NCBI GenBank assembly: GCA_003342895.1
Contig: PTFA01000042.1
Coordinates: forward strand, 4,219,423-4,283,422
Length of the DNA: 64,000 nt
Direction: 5' to 3'
Source of the DNA: Casuarius casuarius
Taxonomy: Eukaryota; Chordata; Aves; Casuariiformes; Casuariidae
In this document: positions 39,004 to 49,846 of the stretch, one piece after another
Numbering within the stretch: position 1 is the stretch's first letter
How the letters are laid out: each line of letters opens with the position of its first letter
Notes under the pieces: generated by a model
Told to the model about the DNA's origin: nothing
Seen by the model: the letters and a program-made list of their open reading frames with translations, nothing else
Databases searched by the model: none
Position numbers and translations under genes: made by a program

Positions 39004-39160
39004 AACTACAGAATTAAAAAAAGACAGCATTTAGAACTCAAATAGTTTGTTTAAAACTATTCAAACTGTTTGTCTTATTATNAACTACAGAATTAAAAAA
39101 AGACAGCATTTAGAACTCAAATAGTTTGTTTAAAACTATTCAAACTGTTTGTCTTATTAT
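39004..39160 (+). repeat. Exact 78-bp direct duplication split by one N (probable assembly artefact)
   Basis: Bases 39004-39081 (starting AACTACAGAATT, ending GTCTTATTAT) are repeated without a mismatch at 39083-39160, with a single N at 39082 between them. Two contig ends that overlap by 78 bp but were joined with a placeholder N instead of merged would look exactly like this. Confidence 0.93.
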
Positions 39161-39437
39161 GCCCTACTTGCCAGTTTATCTTGTTATCATCCTCTAGATT
39201 GTTCTATTGTCTCATATTTTTAACACCATAATACAGCCATTTTTTCCACAGACTTCTTGCGCTTACAAGTTAGAATACTTCATTTCCTTTTACAAAACCA
39301 GTAACTTGACTGCACAACATATGTACTGTTATCTAGGTTTAAAATTTTTTTCAGAATAAAATTGCAAAAAGTGATACAGTTCATAACCAATTAAAGTATC
39401 TCTGTACATACAGAGATGAAAAAAAAAAAGCTAATGA
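39161..39437. other. AT-rich non-coding DNA
   Basis: Nothing recognised apart from an A run near 39419-39429. Confidence 0.5.
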
Positions 39438-39482
39438 GGGTGAAGTCCTGTCTCCATTGAAGTCAGGGGAGTCACTGTCTTC
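39438..39482. repeat. Half of a palindromic MITE-like repeat
   Basis: AGGGTGAAGTCCTGTCTCCA continuing TTGAAGTCAGGGGAGTCAC matches the GTGAAATCCTGGCTCCATTGAAGTCAATGG left half of the class. The right half is missing. Confidence 0.5.
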
Positions 39483-41969
39483 TTTAGAACCTGGACTTTA
39501 TCCTAGCTACTCAATACTTTTCACGTTTCAGAGGGAACAATTTAAAATTATAAACAGCAGCCAAAGTGTGTGTGTGTGTGAGAGGGAAGATTCAGAAGAC
39601 TGCCTGAAAAGTAAACTTCTTCCGGCAGTTTTGAACTTTGTTGCCTTCAAGGCTAAATCTCAGTTTAACTAGGGGATACACTTCTGCTCATGCTAGCTAT
39701 CTAAAAAGTCTGAGCTAGTCAGACAGGCTGCCTCTGAAGATAGTGGAGTCCCTCTCCTCCCTCTGGAGTCATCTTCTAAGACACAGGTTCAGGCTGCCCA
39801 GATTTCAAACAATGATGAGTGCCACCCACCCACCTAGCCAACTTTCATTCTAAAGTTAATTTTATTTATATGCCTATATATGGATTTAAGAGGTAGTTTC
39901 AGGTAGAAAAAAATGGTCCAAAAAATGTCTTACATTACTCAAAGAGAAGAACAATTTGTACCATGAAATATGAACTTTTCTTTGTCCTCATTTGATATTG
40001 GCAGCAACTGCACAGCAAAGTCCTGATCCTACAGCAACATTCACAAGGGCCCAAAGGCCAGCAATCCAGGCCTCTCCCCTGCTGGAAGAATACTTTTCCC
40101 ATCCTTAATTGATATGAGGGAGGAGCAGTTGTTTAAGGTCTGGCATCTTGCCTCAGAAGAAATATTTGTGCTTTAGACCAGCCTGGACCAAGGGCCTCCA
40201 CTCCAGAGCAGGACAGCCACCACCTCAGCACTACCCGCTGCTCTACCACAAAGTGACCATACGTGTCCAACTCCATTTTTCCTTCAGATCAGCTCTTCAG
40301 GCCCAGAAGCATAACCTTTAGAGTCAAAAGTCTCAATTAGAGGCAGTGTTTGGATTTTTCCCCTGAGCTGTGATCATCCAATGGGCACCGTGCTACACTG
40401 GTGGTGAGCTCCAGTGAAGGCATGTGAAGTCGATGCTTAACTGGGCCACATCTGATCAGCTCCCTCGCTCCTGCCCTAGGACTGGGCACGGGCTTGGGAA
40501 CCTCTCCAGTAGCATTTCTGCTCTACTTTTTGTCATTCTGTGGTTGCATCTGAAAAGCACAAAGATTACCCAGTGCACAAATAAATAGACAAGAAGTATT
40601 ATAGTAAACTGCATGTGACCGTCTTTTCCTCTGAGATTTTACCATACTTATATTACTAATTGTGGGTTTGTTTTGTATCTTTATTTCTTTGTGGGATTTC
40701 CAAGGTAATTCTTCTATGTTACTTCAATTTTATTCTGCTCAAAGGGCAAAAATCCTCAAAGCAGGGAAGTATAACATTTTATATTACTTTTTTGACAATG
40801 TTTTCAGGGATATATAGCTAAAATTTGACAATATTCATATACTTGCTCCCAACCAAATGATTTGTCAGTTTTTTCCTTCTTTAAATAAAAACCAATCACA
40901 AAACATTTCTTATAGAGCTTTTTTTTCAAATATAAATATACCGGTTGGATATAAAAACATTCGAATGCTTCACTCTGCTAAAATACAAAGCAATGCAGCC
41001 AATAGAATATTTGAAAATAGGTTGCTCATTTTCTACCTGAAAATGAAAATCATTTAAAATGGATGCTGGCTTAAAAGAAAGTTATGGAATTACAGACTCT
41101 TTACTTGCTTTTAAGTCCCTCTCTCTCTACCAAAGAGTTTCTCCTGCTCTTATCAGTGAAATCCTGTCAGAACTTTTCTTTAGAGGAGGAAGGACAACAG
41201 ATAAGTTAATAGGTTTACACCTACACATGTGTGAAGCTGACCTTTGACTCTCATATCCAAGTAAATTTTTCCCCAAAGTTGCCTGTCACAGATGAAATAA
41301 TGGTCTTAAGTTATAACCACGTGCAGAGTGAGACAGAAAAATTGCTACCCCCAGTCAAGTCTGTCAGATTTCTGGCTGTAGAATGACCTTTCCTGTGTAT
41401 GCAATGCCAAAACCAGGAATACTAACTATGGCTGCTACAGAGAGCACTTCCAAAATTAACTTCTCATAAAATAAAGTCTATCTCATTCAAAACAGTATAA
41501 ATATTCTATATCTAAACAACATGAAAGTATATAACAGTGGGACTACACATTTTCTGAACCTCACCCAGAAGGAAGGCAGCTTGGTTTGCTCATCAAGATC
41601 ACCAGGAATATCTGGTAAAGCATCTGAAATCACAAGTGCACTGTCCAGCTTCCTGGAAAAAAGTTTTCAGAGACATGTTCTCTTTCACACAACTCCACCC
41701 ATGATGTCATGGCCCTCATTTTTATCATATTTTTCAGCATACACTCTCAGAAAAGGCCAGCTGATGTAGTGGAAAGTCCAGGGTTATCAGATCCCATAAT
41801 GCACATTAAACTTATCTTGGAGAGCCTCTAGTTAAGGCTTGCAGCTACAAGATCATGAGAATTCACACATCTTAAAGACCAAACCCCTTACTGCTGAGCT
41901 ACTGTTTCATTTCTTCAGTGTGAGACTTCCCTCTGACAGACTGCTATCTTTGTAATGCTGATGCACTCT
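39483..41969. other. Non-coding DNA
   Basis: No gene supported. A short (GT)n lies at 39567-39581. 40010-40520 is GC-richer, and a lone GATCCTACAG there may be a trace of the palindromic class. The remainder is AT-rich. Confidence 0.5.
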
Positions 41970-42052
41970 GGGCCAAATACTGTGGCTCTGACTTAAGCAA
42001 ACACTCAGCAGATTTTAAGGACTCCGACTGCATGAGAAAAACTTGCAAAAAC
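41970..42052. repeat. Palindromic MITE-like repeat
   Basis: GGGCCAAATACTGTGGCTCT, then AAGCAAACACTCAGCAGATT and GGACTCCGACTGCATGAGAA, ending ACTTGCAAAA. This follows the class order GGGCCAAATCCTG ... CAAACTCCCATTGA ... GGACTGCATGAGTAAGGACTTGCA. Confidence 0.55.
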
Positions 42053-42202
42053 TTTCACAGGAATAATCTCTAATTTTATCTGTCTTCAAGTGATGACAGA
42101 AAGTTGTGATTTACCTTAGGAATTTTGCTCGGTGTTTGTTTGTTTGTTTGTAATTTATGTACCTACCAGCAACTCTTTGCCTGTGCTACTGCTTCAATTT
42201 AC
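42053..42202. other. Non-coding spacer with short (TGTT)n
   Basis: A TGTT simple repeat lies at 42133-42151. Nothing else was seen. Confidence 0.6.
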
Positions 42203-42395
42203 CCTCAAAACATCTTCATGAAGGAGGAAAATACTGTTACCTCCTTTGTTGCTAGTGAAATGCTATCTCCACTCCACAGACAGAGACTGAACCGTAGGGA
42301 GACTTAACATTGTGCTCATAATCACACATAAAATTTGTCACGAGGTAGATAGCTAGATGCAGACTGCCTGAGCTCCAGGGCAGTATACCACATCT
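42203..42395 (-). repeat. MIR-type core-SINE, antisense, near full length
   Basis: The plus strand reads GAAAATACTGTTACCTCC, then CTCCACTCCACAGACAGAGA, CTGAACCGTAGGGAGACTTA, ATCACACATA and GCAGACTGCCTGAGCTCCAG. These blocks occur in the order expected for the reverse complement of MIR: TATTAT-CCCCATTTTACAGATGA, GGAAACTGAGGCACAGAGAGGTTAAG, GGTCACACAGCTAG, then CCAGGCAGTCTGACTCCAGAG. Best preserved MIR-like element of the window. Confidence 0.8.
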
Positions 42396-45167
42396 AGCTT
42401 AACCTACTGCATCTATCTGAAGATGAACAAACAAAGGCCACCTTAGATGTTACCTCCTCCTGGTCTTGGCTATAAGGGTAAGCCAAGGATAAGGCTGTTT
42501 TTCTTTCTGTCCTCTTGAAGGGAAAGGTGTGCGGGGCTTGCACAGATTGTGACTTAGTGTTTGGCAAAAGGCTCGGTGAGATCAGACAGCAGCAGGGCGA
42601 GAAGCAAAGAGGGGCCGTTCTGGTGCCCCCCTCCAAAATCTGCCTCTGACAGCTGTTTCAAAATTTGTTACAAACTGGGAAATCAGACAAAAGCGACTTT
42701 TGAAGGTCAGTGAGGCTTCAGAAGTGAAAAATACACAGATGGGGCTGAAAATTACTCAGACGTCCAGTTTTGCCATGGGTAGTCTACAGACACCAATGAA
42801 GCCAAAATGTTAATTTATTCCCATTGAAGACCCAGCCTCCCATGACCAATGTCATCAAAAATATTGACACTTTGCAAAACGGTTCCAGTTTTTCAGAAGA
42901 GCTGCAGACTCCAATTACCATTGAATGGTTGCCATTTTTCACCCTAGAACTGGCTCCATTTCAGTGATGAGTGAAGTGACTCCTATAAAAATAGTTTGAA
43001 AAGCACTCAGGGATTCCTTCAGGATAAAAGCTGCAGTATAAATTTAAGTTATTCACCATATGGTGCAAATAGCTGAGAATGTTATGCCTCCTTGTCAGCA
43101 AAAACTAAAATCTGCAAGAGGCATATGGATACTAGCTAGGAACGATACCATCAACTTGGGTAATAAGGTTGTAAATTTGAACCCATTTTAAAAGAACCTC
43201 ATTCTGGGGTGGGGGAAGAGCAAGGATTAGTGTATACTTTGTTTTTGGTGTGTACTTAATTAAGTGCATACTTAATTTGTACTTGGCAGAGCCAAACACA
43301 GACAAAGCATTAAAGCAAAATATTACACCACACTCTCAAAGCTACAGGACTAAATATGCTTTTAAAAATTACCTGTAATCCTACAAGGGCTGGAGAAAGG
43401 AAAATTACCGTACAAAACTGAGTTATGTAACTTTAAAAACAGCACAGTCCCATGAGGCCAAGAACTATTTTTTTTCCTTCGCACCCTCCCAGGAACCATA
43501 AAATACATAATTTACTAATTTTTAAATCCAAACTGCTAATCCCTGTAGCTTTGATACCTTTAACTGCGTACTAAATCTATCCGAGACAGCAGTTTGAAAC
43601 ATATTTGGTAGGATTTTTTTTCCATCTGATCCATTGTTATAAATGAAGCTAGCACTTGCTTTTTCCTTTAAATATAAGGAGAATCTTCAAGCCTGTGAAT
43701 GCATCTTTCCACTACAGAATCAAGAAGTAGCTATGTGTAAATCATTTAGTGGGATTCCCTTTGCCTAATCCTACCCGGCTAAAGCTAGACATCTTGGCTA
43801 AATTAGTTGCCTAGGCTTCTTTGAAATCTGTCTTAAAATGGGGTTAATTACTCTCTGGATATGCCTCTCCTTCCATTTGCTGTAAAGACAGATTTAGCTT
43901 TCGGACCACTAAAGTTAGATGAGATGAATCTTGTCTTTAGTGACATAAAATAATTAATGAAGAAACAGCATTTAAGTTAAGACATATGTGGGAGCATGGA
44001 AGAGCTCAGGAAATGGCAAATAGGGATTGGGTCATCAGAATTACCATTTTAAATCCAGCTCAGCTCAGGAACAACTAGAAGTTGTTCCCAGCAGACAGCT
44101 GGTTATTTAGTGGTGGTTTTAATCCAGGTCCCAAAGAACAAAATATTGTCCACACCTCAGATAACACCCATGTATGGGTATCAGTATTGGCAGTCTCTTC
44201 TGAAAAGGAGAATGCTTTCTAGAGGAACAGAGACCAAACTATTCTCTCATCTTGCAAATGGACTTTCAAGGCCATAACTGAAGGCATTGACGTGATGTCC
44301 TGCTTGATATTGTTTTTCCAGGCAAAAGGAATTGCTGGTCACCTTGGCCTGGGGTGGCTTCGGAGCACCGAATTCACATGCAAATAAAAGCATGAAACCC
44401 AAGCAGAAACTTCATACAGCATCCTGAAGGAGCCACAGATTAACCTAAAAGCTCACTAAAAGCATTTTTCCAAGGAGACCACTTGAGATTGTGGCCAAGT
44501 GCCTTTTGTGTTATAACCTAAGAAAAAATGAGATTACATTGACCTGGGAAGGGTTTTTGAGTGGATTACAAATATATCACTGAGCACCAACTCTTTCATA
44601 TTTTTTTTCATATTCTATTTCTCAATTCCTGAAACCATTAAACACTTCTGACTTCTCTTAATACAAAACAAAGTCAAAAAAATGAACATTTTTTACCACA
44701 AATGCAAGCCAGCTAAAGATATTTCATACAGACATCTCAAAAAAATACACTGATAAACCCTGTACCAAAACCAACAGCAGCAGCACTAAAAATGATTCTG
44801 TGGAGGAGTAGTACCAGGAAAAGCACTAATCCTGTACCCATCTCAGTCACCAAGCTAATTCACAAGCACAGAGGCCCATCAACAGCAGATGTCGTATTAA
44901 TTATCATCACTGTCATTTGTCAGTGACTGCACAAGGCGCATCAGTGGTTGGTCCAGACAGAATACAAGTGTACCAGAAGCTCAAGACTTTCTGCAGAATA
45001 ACTTTCAGAAAGCATCAGTTGTCATAGGATGCAGGTTTGTATTTTGTCACAAATTAGAAACTGGTTAGCAAAGAGTAGGAGACCAGTTTTCAGCATGGAA
45101 AAAAAGTAAATGCAGTGCGTCTCTGAAGCAGTATTCAGTACATTTAATCCCAGTGATAGTTATTCAA
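42396..45167. other. Non-coding DNA
   Basis: No gene supported. The words around 43240-43275 (GTGTACTTAATTAAGTGCAT ACTTAATTTGTACTTG) form a local inverted repeat. TTAATTATCATCACTGTCAT near 44897 is a possible but uncallable trace of an L2-like tail. The rest is AT-rich and unrecognised. Confidence 0.5.
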
Positions 45168-45962
45168 TGGCCCAAGTTGTTTCCTACCTGTATTACTTCT
45201 TCATATAGATTTCCATATTTATCTGTCATTTCTACCTGGCTTGGTGAAACATTTCCTTCAGCTTGTCTTGAATAACTTAAAAAATACATAAATATATATA
45301 TCATCTGCAATCCTACTGAGGCCTCACTTCCTGTTTTCCAGCTCATTACTGAATGTATTAAACAATGCCAGATTTAGGATGCAATTTGAGACATCCTGCA
45401 ACAAATCTTGGATGGATGGCAGGTTGAAAAGTGAATGTCTATTATTATTTATATTCTCTTTCTTATCAGTTTTTAATGGGTGATTGAATGTCAGTTTTTT
45501 CCTTGGCTAAAAGCTTCTTGAATTTTTTTTTTAACAACCTGTTCTTCCAACTGCACTATGCATTCTAAAAAGTCTCATACAACAAGACTTCCAAAATTCG
45601 TTTAGAAAATTCACCACACTTTGTCTCTTTCATATCACTGATCTAGGGGGTGTATTTTTAACTTTGTCATTGTTTATTATTGTGACTAGTTAGGTGTTAT
45701 TTTTGCCCTGCAGTAAGGTTTGGAGATGCTTCTCAGCCTCCCTGTAGTGTTTGTTTTTAAAAATAAGTACAAAGACTGTCACTCTCAGGTTCTCTGCTTT
45801 GCTGGAGTGCCTACATTTCTGTTGTTAGCAGCTCAGCCACTTCATTCTTAAGGCCTTTCACAACTTCTGGATTAATACCATCAGGTCTGGGTGACTTGTT
45901 GCTATTTAATTTATCAGTTTGTTCCAGCACCTCCTCTGTTGATCCTGGCAAGGGAAGCAAAA
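45168..45962 (-). repeat. CR1-like LINE fragment spanning the reverse-transcriptase domain
   Basis: Read on the minus strand from 45962 downwards, the motifs of a CR1/L3-type pol appear in the right order. Near 45890 it gives KSPRPDGINPEVV then a NEVAELLT block (family KSPGPDGIHP). Around 45770 a VTPIFKKG-type block is decayed to TTTTTAAAAAC context. Near 45600-45630 it gives a VDFSKAFDKVLHERL-like stretch read as DFSKRILEVLLYE. Near 45300-45360 it gives FNTFSNELEN in one frame and then IADDIYIY, which aligns with the catalytic FADDTKL block. Stops and frameshifts separate the blocks, so the copy is dead. Neither the 5' region nor a 3' tail was recognised. The alignments are by eye against remembered family motifs. 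Confidence 0.85.
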
Positions 45963-46655
45963 TGTTTTAAGGGCGCCTCTAGAGTAGATATCGAAAGCAA
46001 GTCACACACACATCCCTAAAAAAATCCCCATTCCAGCAGCCAGAATTACAGATTACAGACTGGTCTGTGGATGCAAGCCATATGAAACCAAAAGGAGGAT
46101 TCAAATAACTCAGGTCTTTCTGCTGTACAATGCAAGGTATCATGTCAAACCTCTTTATAATTACCACAATTTGTAGCAGAATTTTTTCCCCAACTGTAAG
46201 CATGTATGTGCTTTATTCAATTAAGGCGGTTGACAGTTGGCTCCCACCTGCGTGGCTGTGTGTGTGTGGGTGGTGTGTATGCACGCACACACATGTAATT
46301 CCAGTTGCTGACCCTGAGCACAACGTGATACAGTTGAAAGACAAATTTGACCCACACTGTAGATGAACACTAGATTATGTTGTTATCGCCACTATCTGGG
46401 TATCACTCCAAAAGTCCCTACCTCAGGCAACATCCACACTAATTCAGCCACAAACTATTTTCACTGAGTAATTCTTGCACCGAGCCTGACCCGGGCCGAT
46501 GCACATGCCACCTCCTGGCCCAAAAATCTAGGAAACAAAAGCAAACTGTCCTGAAGAACAGGCTGCGCTGGGGATCTCCTAGCTTGAATAAAGATCAGCA
46601 GCAGCCAGGAGACAGACTGACCCCCTCATGGCATCCCAGCCCTTCCTCCTCTGGC
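45963..46655. other. Non-coding DNA with GT/AC alternation
   Basis: No gene supported. 46258-46294 is a GT-rich arm followed by an AC-rich arm around ATGCACGC, able to fold as a hairpin or adopt Z-DNA. From about 46480 the GC content rises towards the CpG-rich stretch. Confidence 0.5.
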
Positions 46656-46990
46656 CACGGCTTCATTAGCGGTTGCAAGGGGATCCGCATGCAGCAGCCA
46701 GCACGGGCTGGCCGGCTCACACGTGCGCCGCGCCGTGCATGCTCCCCGACCCTGCTGCTGCAGGAATTTTAGAGCAATGACAGCATTACATTTATACACC
46801 GCCCGCCAGGGGCCTGCAAAGGCTTCGCTAATTCTGGACACCTGTAAAGCAGGCAGGAGGCGGGCAGCGGGGGCAGCCGGTACAAGCAGGGAGAGGCAGC
46901 CTGAAGGAGGGAAAGGCATCAGCCAGAAAAAAAAGCAATGCCAGCCAGCCTGAGACACGCGTGACGGGAGCAAGAGCAAGCGCTGTCTTC
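46656..46990. promoter_or_regulatory. Small CpG-island-like stretch
   Basis: I count about 21 CpG dinucleotides in roughly 330 bp, including CACGTGCGCCGCGCCGTGC near 46720, against near-absence of CpG in most of the window. By-eye GC is around 60 percent. Inside it sits TTTATACACCGCCCGCC around 46790 and ACACGCGTGACGGG around 46956. Islands of this kind usually mark promoters, including those of non-coding RNAs, or developmental enhancers. No first exon with a donor is evident on either strand, so the direction of any transcript is unknown. Confidence 0.45.
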
Positions 46991-47329
46991 ATTTGCTTTG
47001 GAACAAACTCTGAACTCTTTCAATACCAGCCCCAAACCCCATTAAATGTGGGGTTCATTGCGGAGCCCAGCATTGCCTTACCAGTGGCTGCGTGACCAGG
47101 TCCTTGCTCTCGCTAATGGGGCTGCACTTTACCCCAGCAGAGGGGCAGCGGGTCTGGGCGCAATCCAGGAAAAACCCAGGGATAAACCCCAGACTATACA
47201 AAACTGTATTTTTGGCTCACTTCCACCCTGCGTGTATTAAACCAAACACAGCAAAACAAAGGTGGGGGAGGATCAAATCTGTGCTGAAGCAAACAAACAA
47301 AAATGCTTTCCTGAAGCCTGCCTAATAGA
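46991..47329. other. GC-richer non-coding shoulder
   Basis: CpG frequency falls off here. No repeat or gene recognised. Confidence 0.4.
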
Positions 47330-47760
47330 TTTAATATGATTATTTTTTGGAGGTTCTCAATCATTTTAGTTTGGCACTAATATAAATCAAATAATCCCTT
47401 GATCCAGAGAAGGCACTGACGAGACTCAGTCAAGGCTCCAGAAGGGATGTGCTCTTTAACTTGGAAAGTTGGCAGATGATTTAATTTTGTTAGCAAATTT
47501 GACAGTGTCATAGGAATTTTCCAAAATCAAAGAGCCCTTTCATAGGCTTCTCTACCCAATACTTAATCCAGTGTCTAAGAATAACATTCAGCCCTCATTA
47601 ATTAATGATATCAGTCTGAATAATGTCAAATTGCCTCAGAGACCTTGCTGGGATGGATGAATCACACTCTGCTGGCTCCAAGGCTCTTACTCTGACAAAC
47701 TGCAGTGCGTGATGATGGGCTGCTTTGCCTTGAAAGCTTTTGGTCACCGAGTCCTGTCAG
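47330..47760. promoter_or_regulatory. Candidate conserved non-coding element
   Basis: No repeat signature and no open frame of note, but a dense mix of developmental transcription-factor words: ATAAATCAAATAATCCCTTG, GCAGATGATTTAATTTTGTT, CATTAATTAATGATATCAG (three overlapping ATTA cores near 47600), and GGATGGATGAATCAC. This texture is typical of vertebrate enhancers. Conservation is not demonstrated. Confidence 0.3.
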
Positions 47761-49800
47761 CTTTCAGCCTAACCGCATTTAACGTATGTGCTGAGCACCG
47801 AGGGGCGACTGTGAGGTTAATGGGTGTCTGCGTGAGAGCACACAGATAACACGGAGCTGCTGCAGACCAGAAGCAGATGGCCCACAGGCCACGGGCCGGC
47901 TTCTTTGCTGCCAGGGCAGGGACGAGCACCCAGGGCAAGAGAAACTGCTGAGCCTGAATCTGGGCACAAGAGCTGGCCTGGTGGGAGGGGGACACGTTAT
48001 CCGAAATGCTAGCTTCACAACAGCCATGGCCAGCTATCTTCTGACCATCAAGGTGGTACAATTCGGACGCTCAGTTGGTCTTTCAGTGAACTTGCTCCTT
48101 TGTCCAGTCTGCTCAGTAGCTTGTTCTTCACTAGGAGACCGTCTCTGCCTCACTCTCTGGGTGCCAGAACGTGCTAAGCAGCAGGGTGGGTTAGCCCAGC
48201 TGCAACATGTCACAGATGCGCCCCTGCTGTGTCCAGGACAAAAGCTGGCCTGTTCACAGCTAGCTTGGATATCTCTGCAGAGCTGTATCAGAAAACACTT
48301 TCTTTTCTCAGTCTGGTTAGGCAGTGCTGCACCTCCTCATGTGCTTTGTGCAACAGAAGTGAGGAAGAACTGCAGGGATCCATTAATTTTTGAGATTCAT
48401 AGCACAAACTCAAGATCGTACACAGTGATGCAATGCCACCAAGTAATCTACATCTATCTACACAGGACATAATATTCCAATACAAGAAGAGATGAATCGG
48501 CAATCTCTATAAATTTACAATTTTACTGAAGCCATAACTGAAAACTTCCAGACTGCTTCCAAAGTGGACTGTACTGAATATTGATATAAAATTGCTTTGT
48601 TTCTATTTGCAACCTAATCACAAATCCACTCTTCAAGTTTTCACGTATCCAAATCTTCTGCTTCCTGTGATAGCTGAAAGTGCAGTGACCTCTTCTTATC
48701 TACCACTCATGATTATAAGGTTAGTAATATTTGAATAATACAATCTTTTTATGTAAATGTTGCATTCCTGAACCCTCATAAAAAATCTACAGGCAAGACC
48801 AACAACCACATTGTTTAACACGTTCAAATAAATGTTTATTCACAGATGCTCTCCCTTTTCCTTCACAATGACCATTGCTAGTCAATCATGCACATTTTCT
48901 CCTGTTGCTGCACCCTGATTTCCCATGAGGGGCTCTGATCCTGCCACGAGTGGGCCTTACACCAAAGCACAGGGCTGAACTGACGTCTTCAAGCTCAGCA
49001 TAAATACACATGTGGCATTGGTTGTGGGATCCCGGTCACAGAGGCAAAGTGTCAGAGAGACAAAGCTGGGACTTGTCTTTTTTGTTCAGTGTTTGTTTAT
49101 ATGCTGCACACGTTATGCCCAGTAACATGAAGCCACCAGTTTCGAGTTACAAATATACTATAACTGCCGTAAGTAATTTATTTTTCTACTGTGCCTGGGA
49201 AAGTAAATTTGGCATTTTTTTTAATCTTATTTGATGCTGATGTATTTTGATTGTCACTCCAAATATATACATTTTTTATTATGAATAAGCACCATTTTGA
49301 TGTGATATCCAAAGCTCTGAAAGGATTTGACACTTAGGGGTGGGGCCTTGAGAAAGGCCCATCAGACTTTGGGGACCCCATCCTGAAACAATTTTCAGTT
49401 CAGTAGGACTGATTTGAGAACAATTTGAATGTGTTATTTTCCCTAAGGCATCTTGGTTCTAAAACTGATTGACAAGTTTCACATAAGTACATTTGTGTTT
49501 GGAAAAGGCACTGGCAAATGAATAAGTAAGAAGCATTAAACCTAGAGTTAGTCATTTTAGAAAAGCATTCTGAAAAATTACACTCATGATTGCATTTGAA
49601 AAATCTGGTAATGCTAATTTCAGCACTGAAATGTGATTTCTTTTAAAAGCCTTTTCCTTCATGGTCCTTGCCATAGGATCCACCCCAACATCTGGATAAC
49701 AGAATCCGTGCTGACAGACTAATGCACATGTGGAGGAGTGTGTCTGCTACTTCGCTGCTTCTCAGGACAGACACATTGTCTCTCTTTCCATCTCCGTGTC
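47761..49800. other. Non-coding DNA, GC-richer at 47.8-48.3 kb
   Basis: No gene supported. A frame open from 47981 to 48472 uses a non-ATG start and encodes a cysteine/leucine-rich peptide of no recognisable family. It reflects the GC-richer composition. From 48480 on the sequence is AT-rich. Confidence 0.5.
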
Positions 49801-49846
49801 CCCTCCTTTTCTTTTCCTTTTTCTTTTTTTTTCTTTTCCTTTAATA
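49801..49846. repeat. Pyrimidine (T/C) tract
   Basis: Imperfect CTTTT units. It has no adjacent splice-like exon. Confidence 0.85.

Noticed and set aside
47465..47500. GCAGATGATTTA resembling a FADD-type reverse-transcriptase motif
   Set aside because: The translation around it lacks any other LINE block, and the region reads better as non-repetitive regulatory-like DNA.
47981..48472. 163-codon plus-strand frame
   Set aside because: Non-ATG start, GC-driven openness, no domain and no splice-consistent borders.
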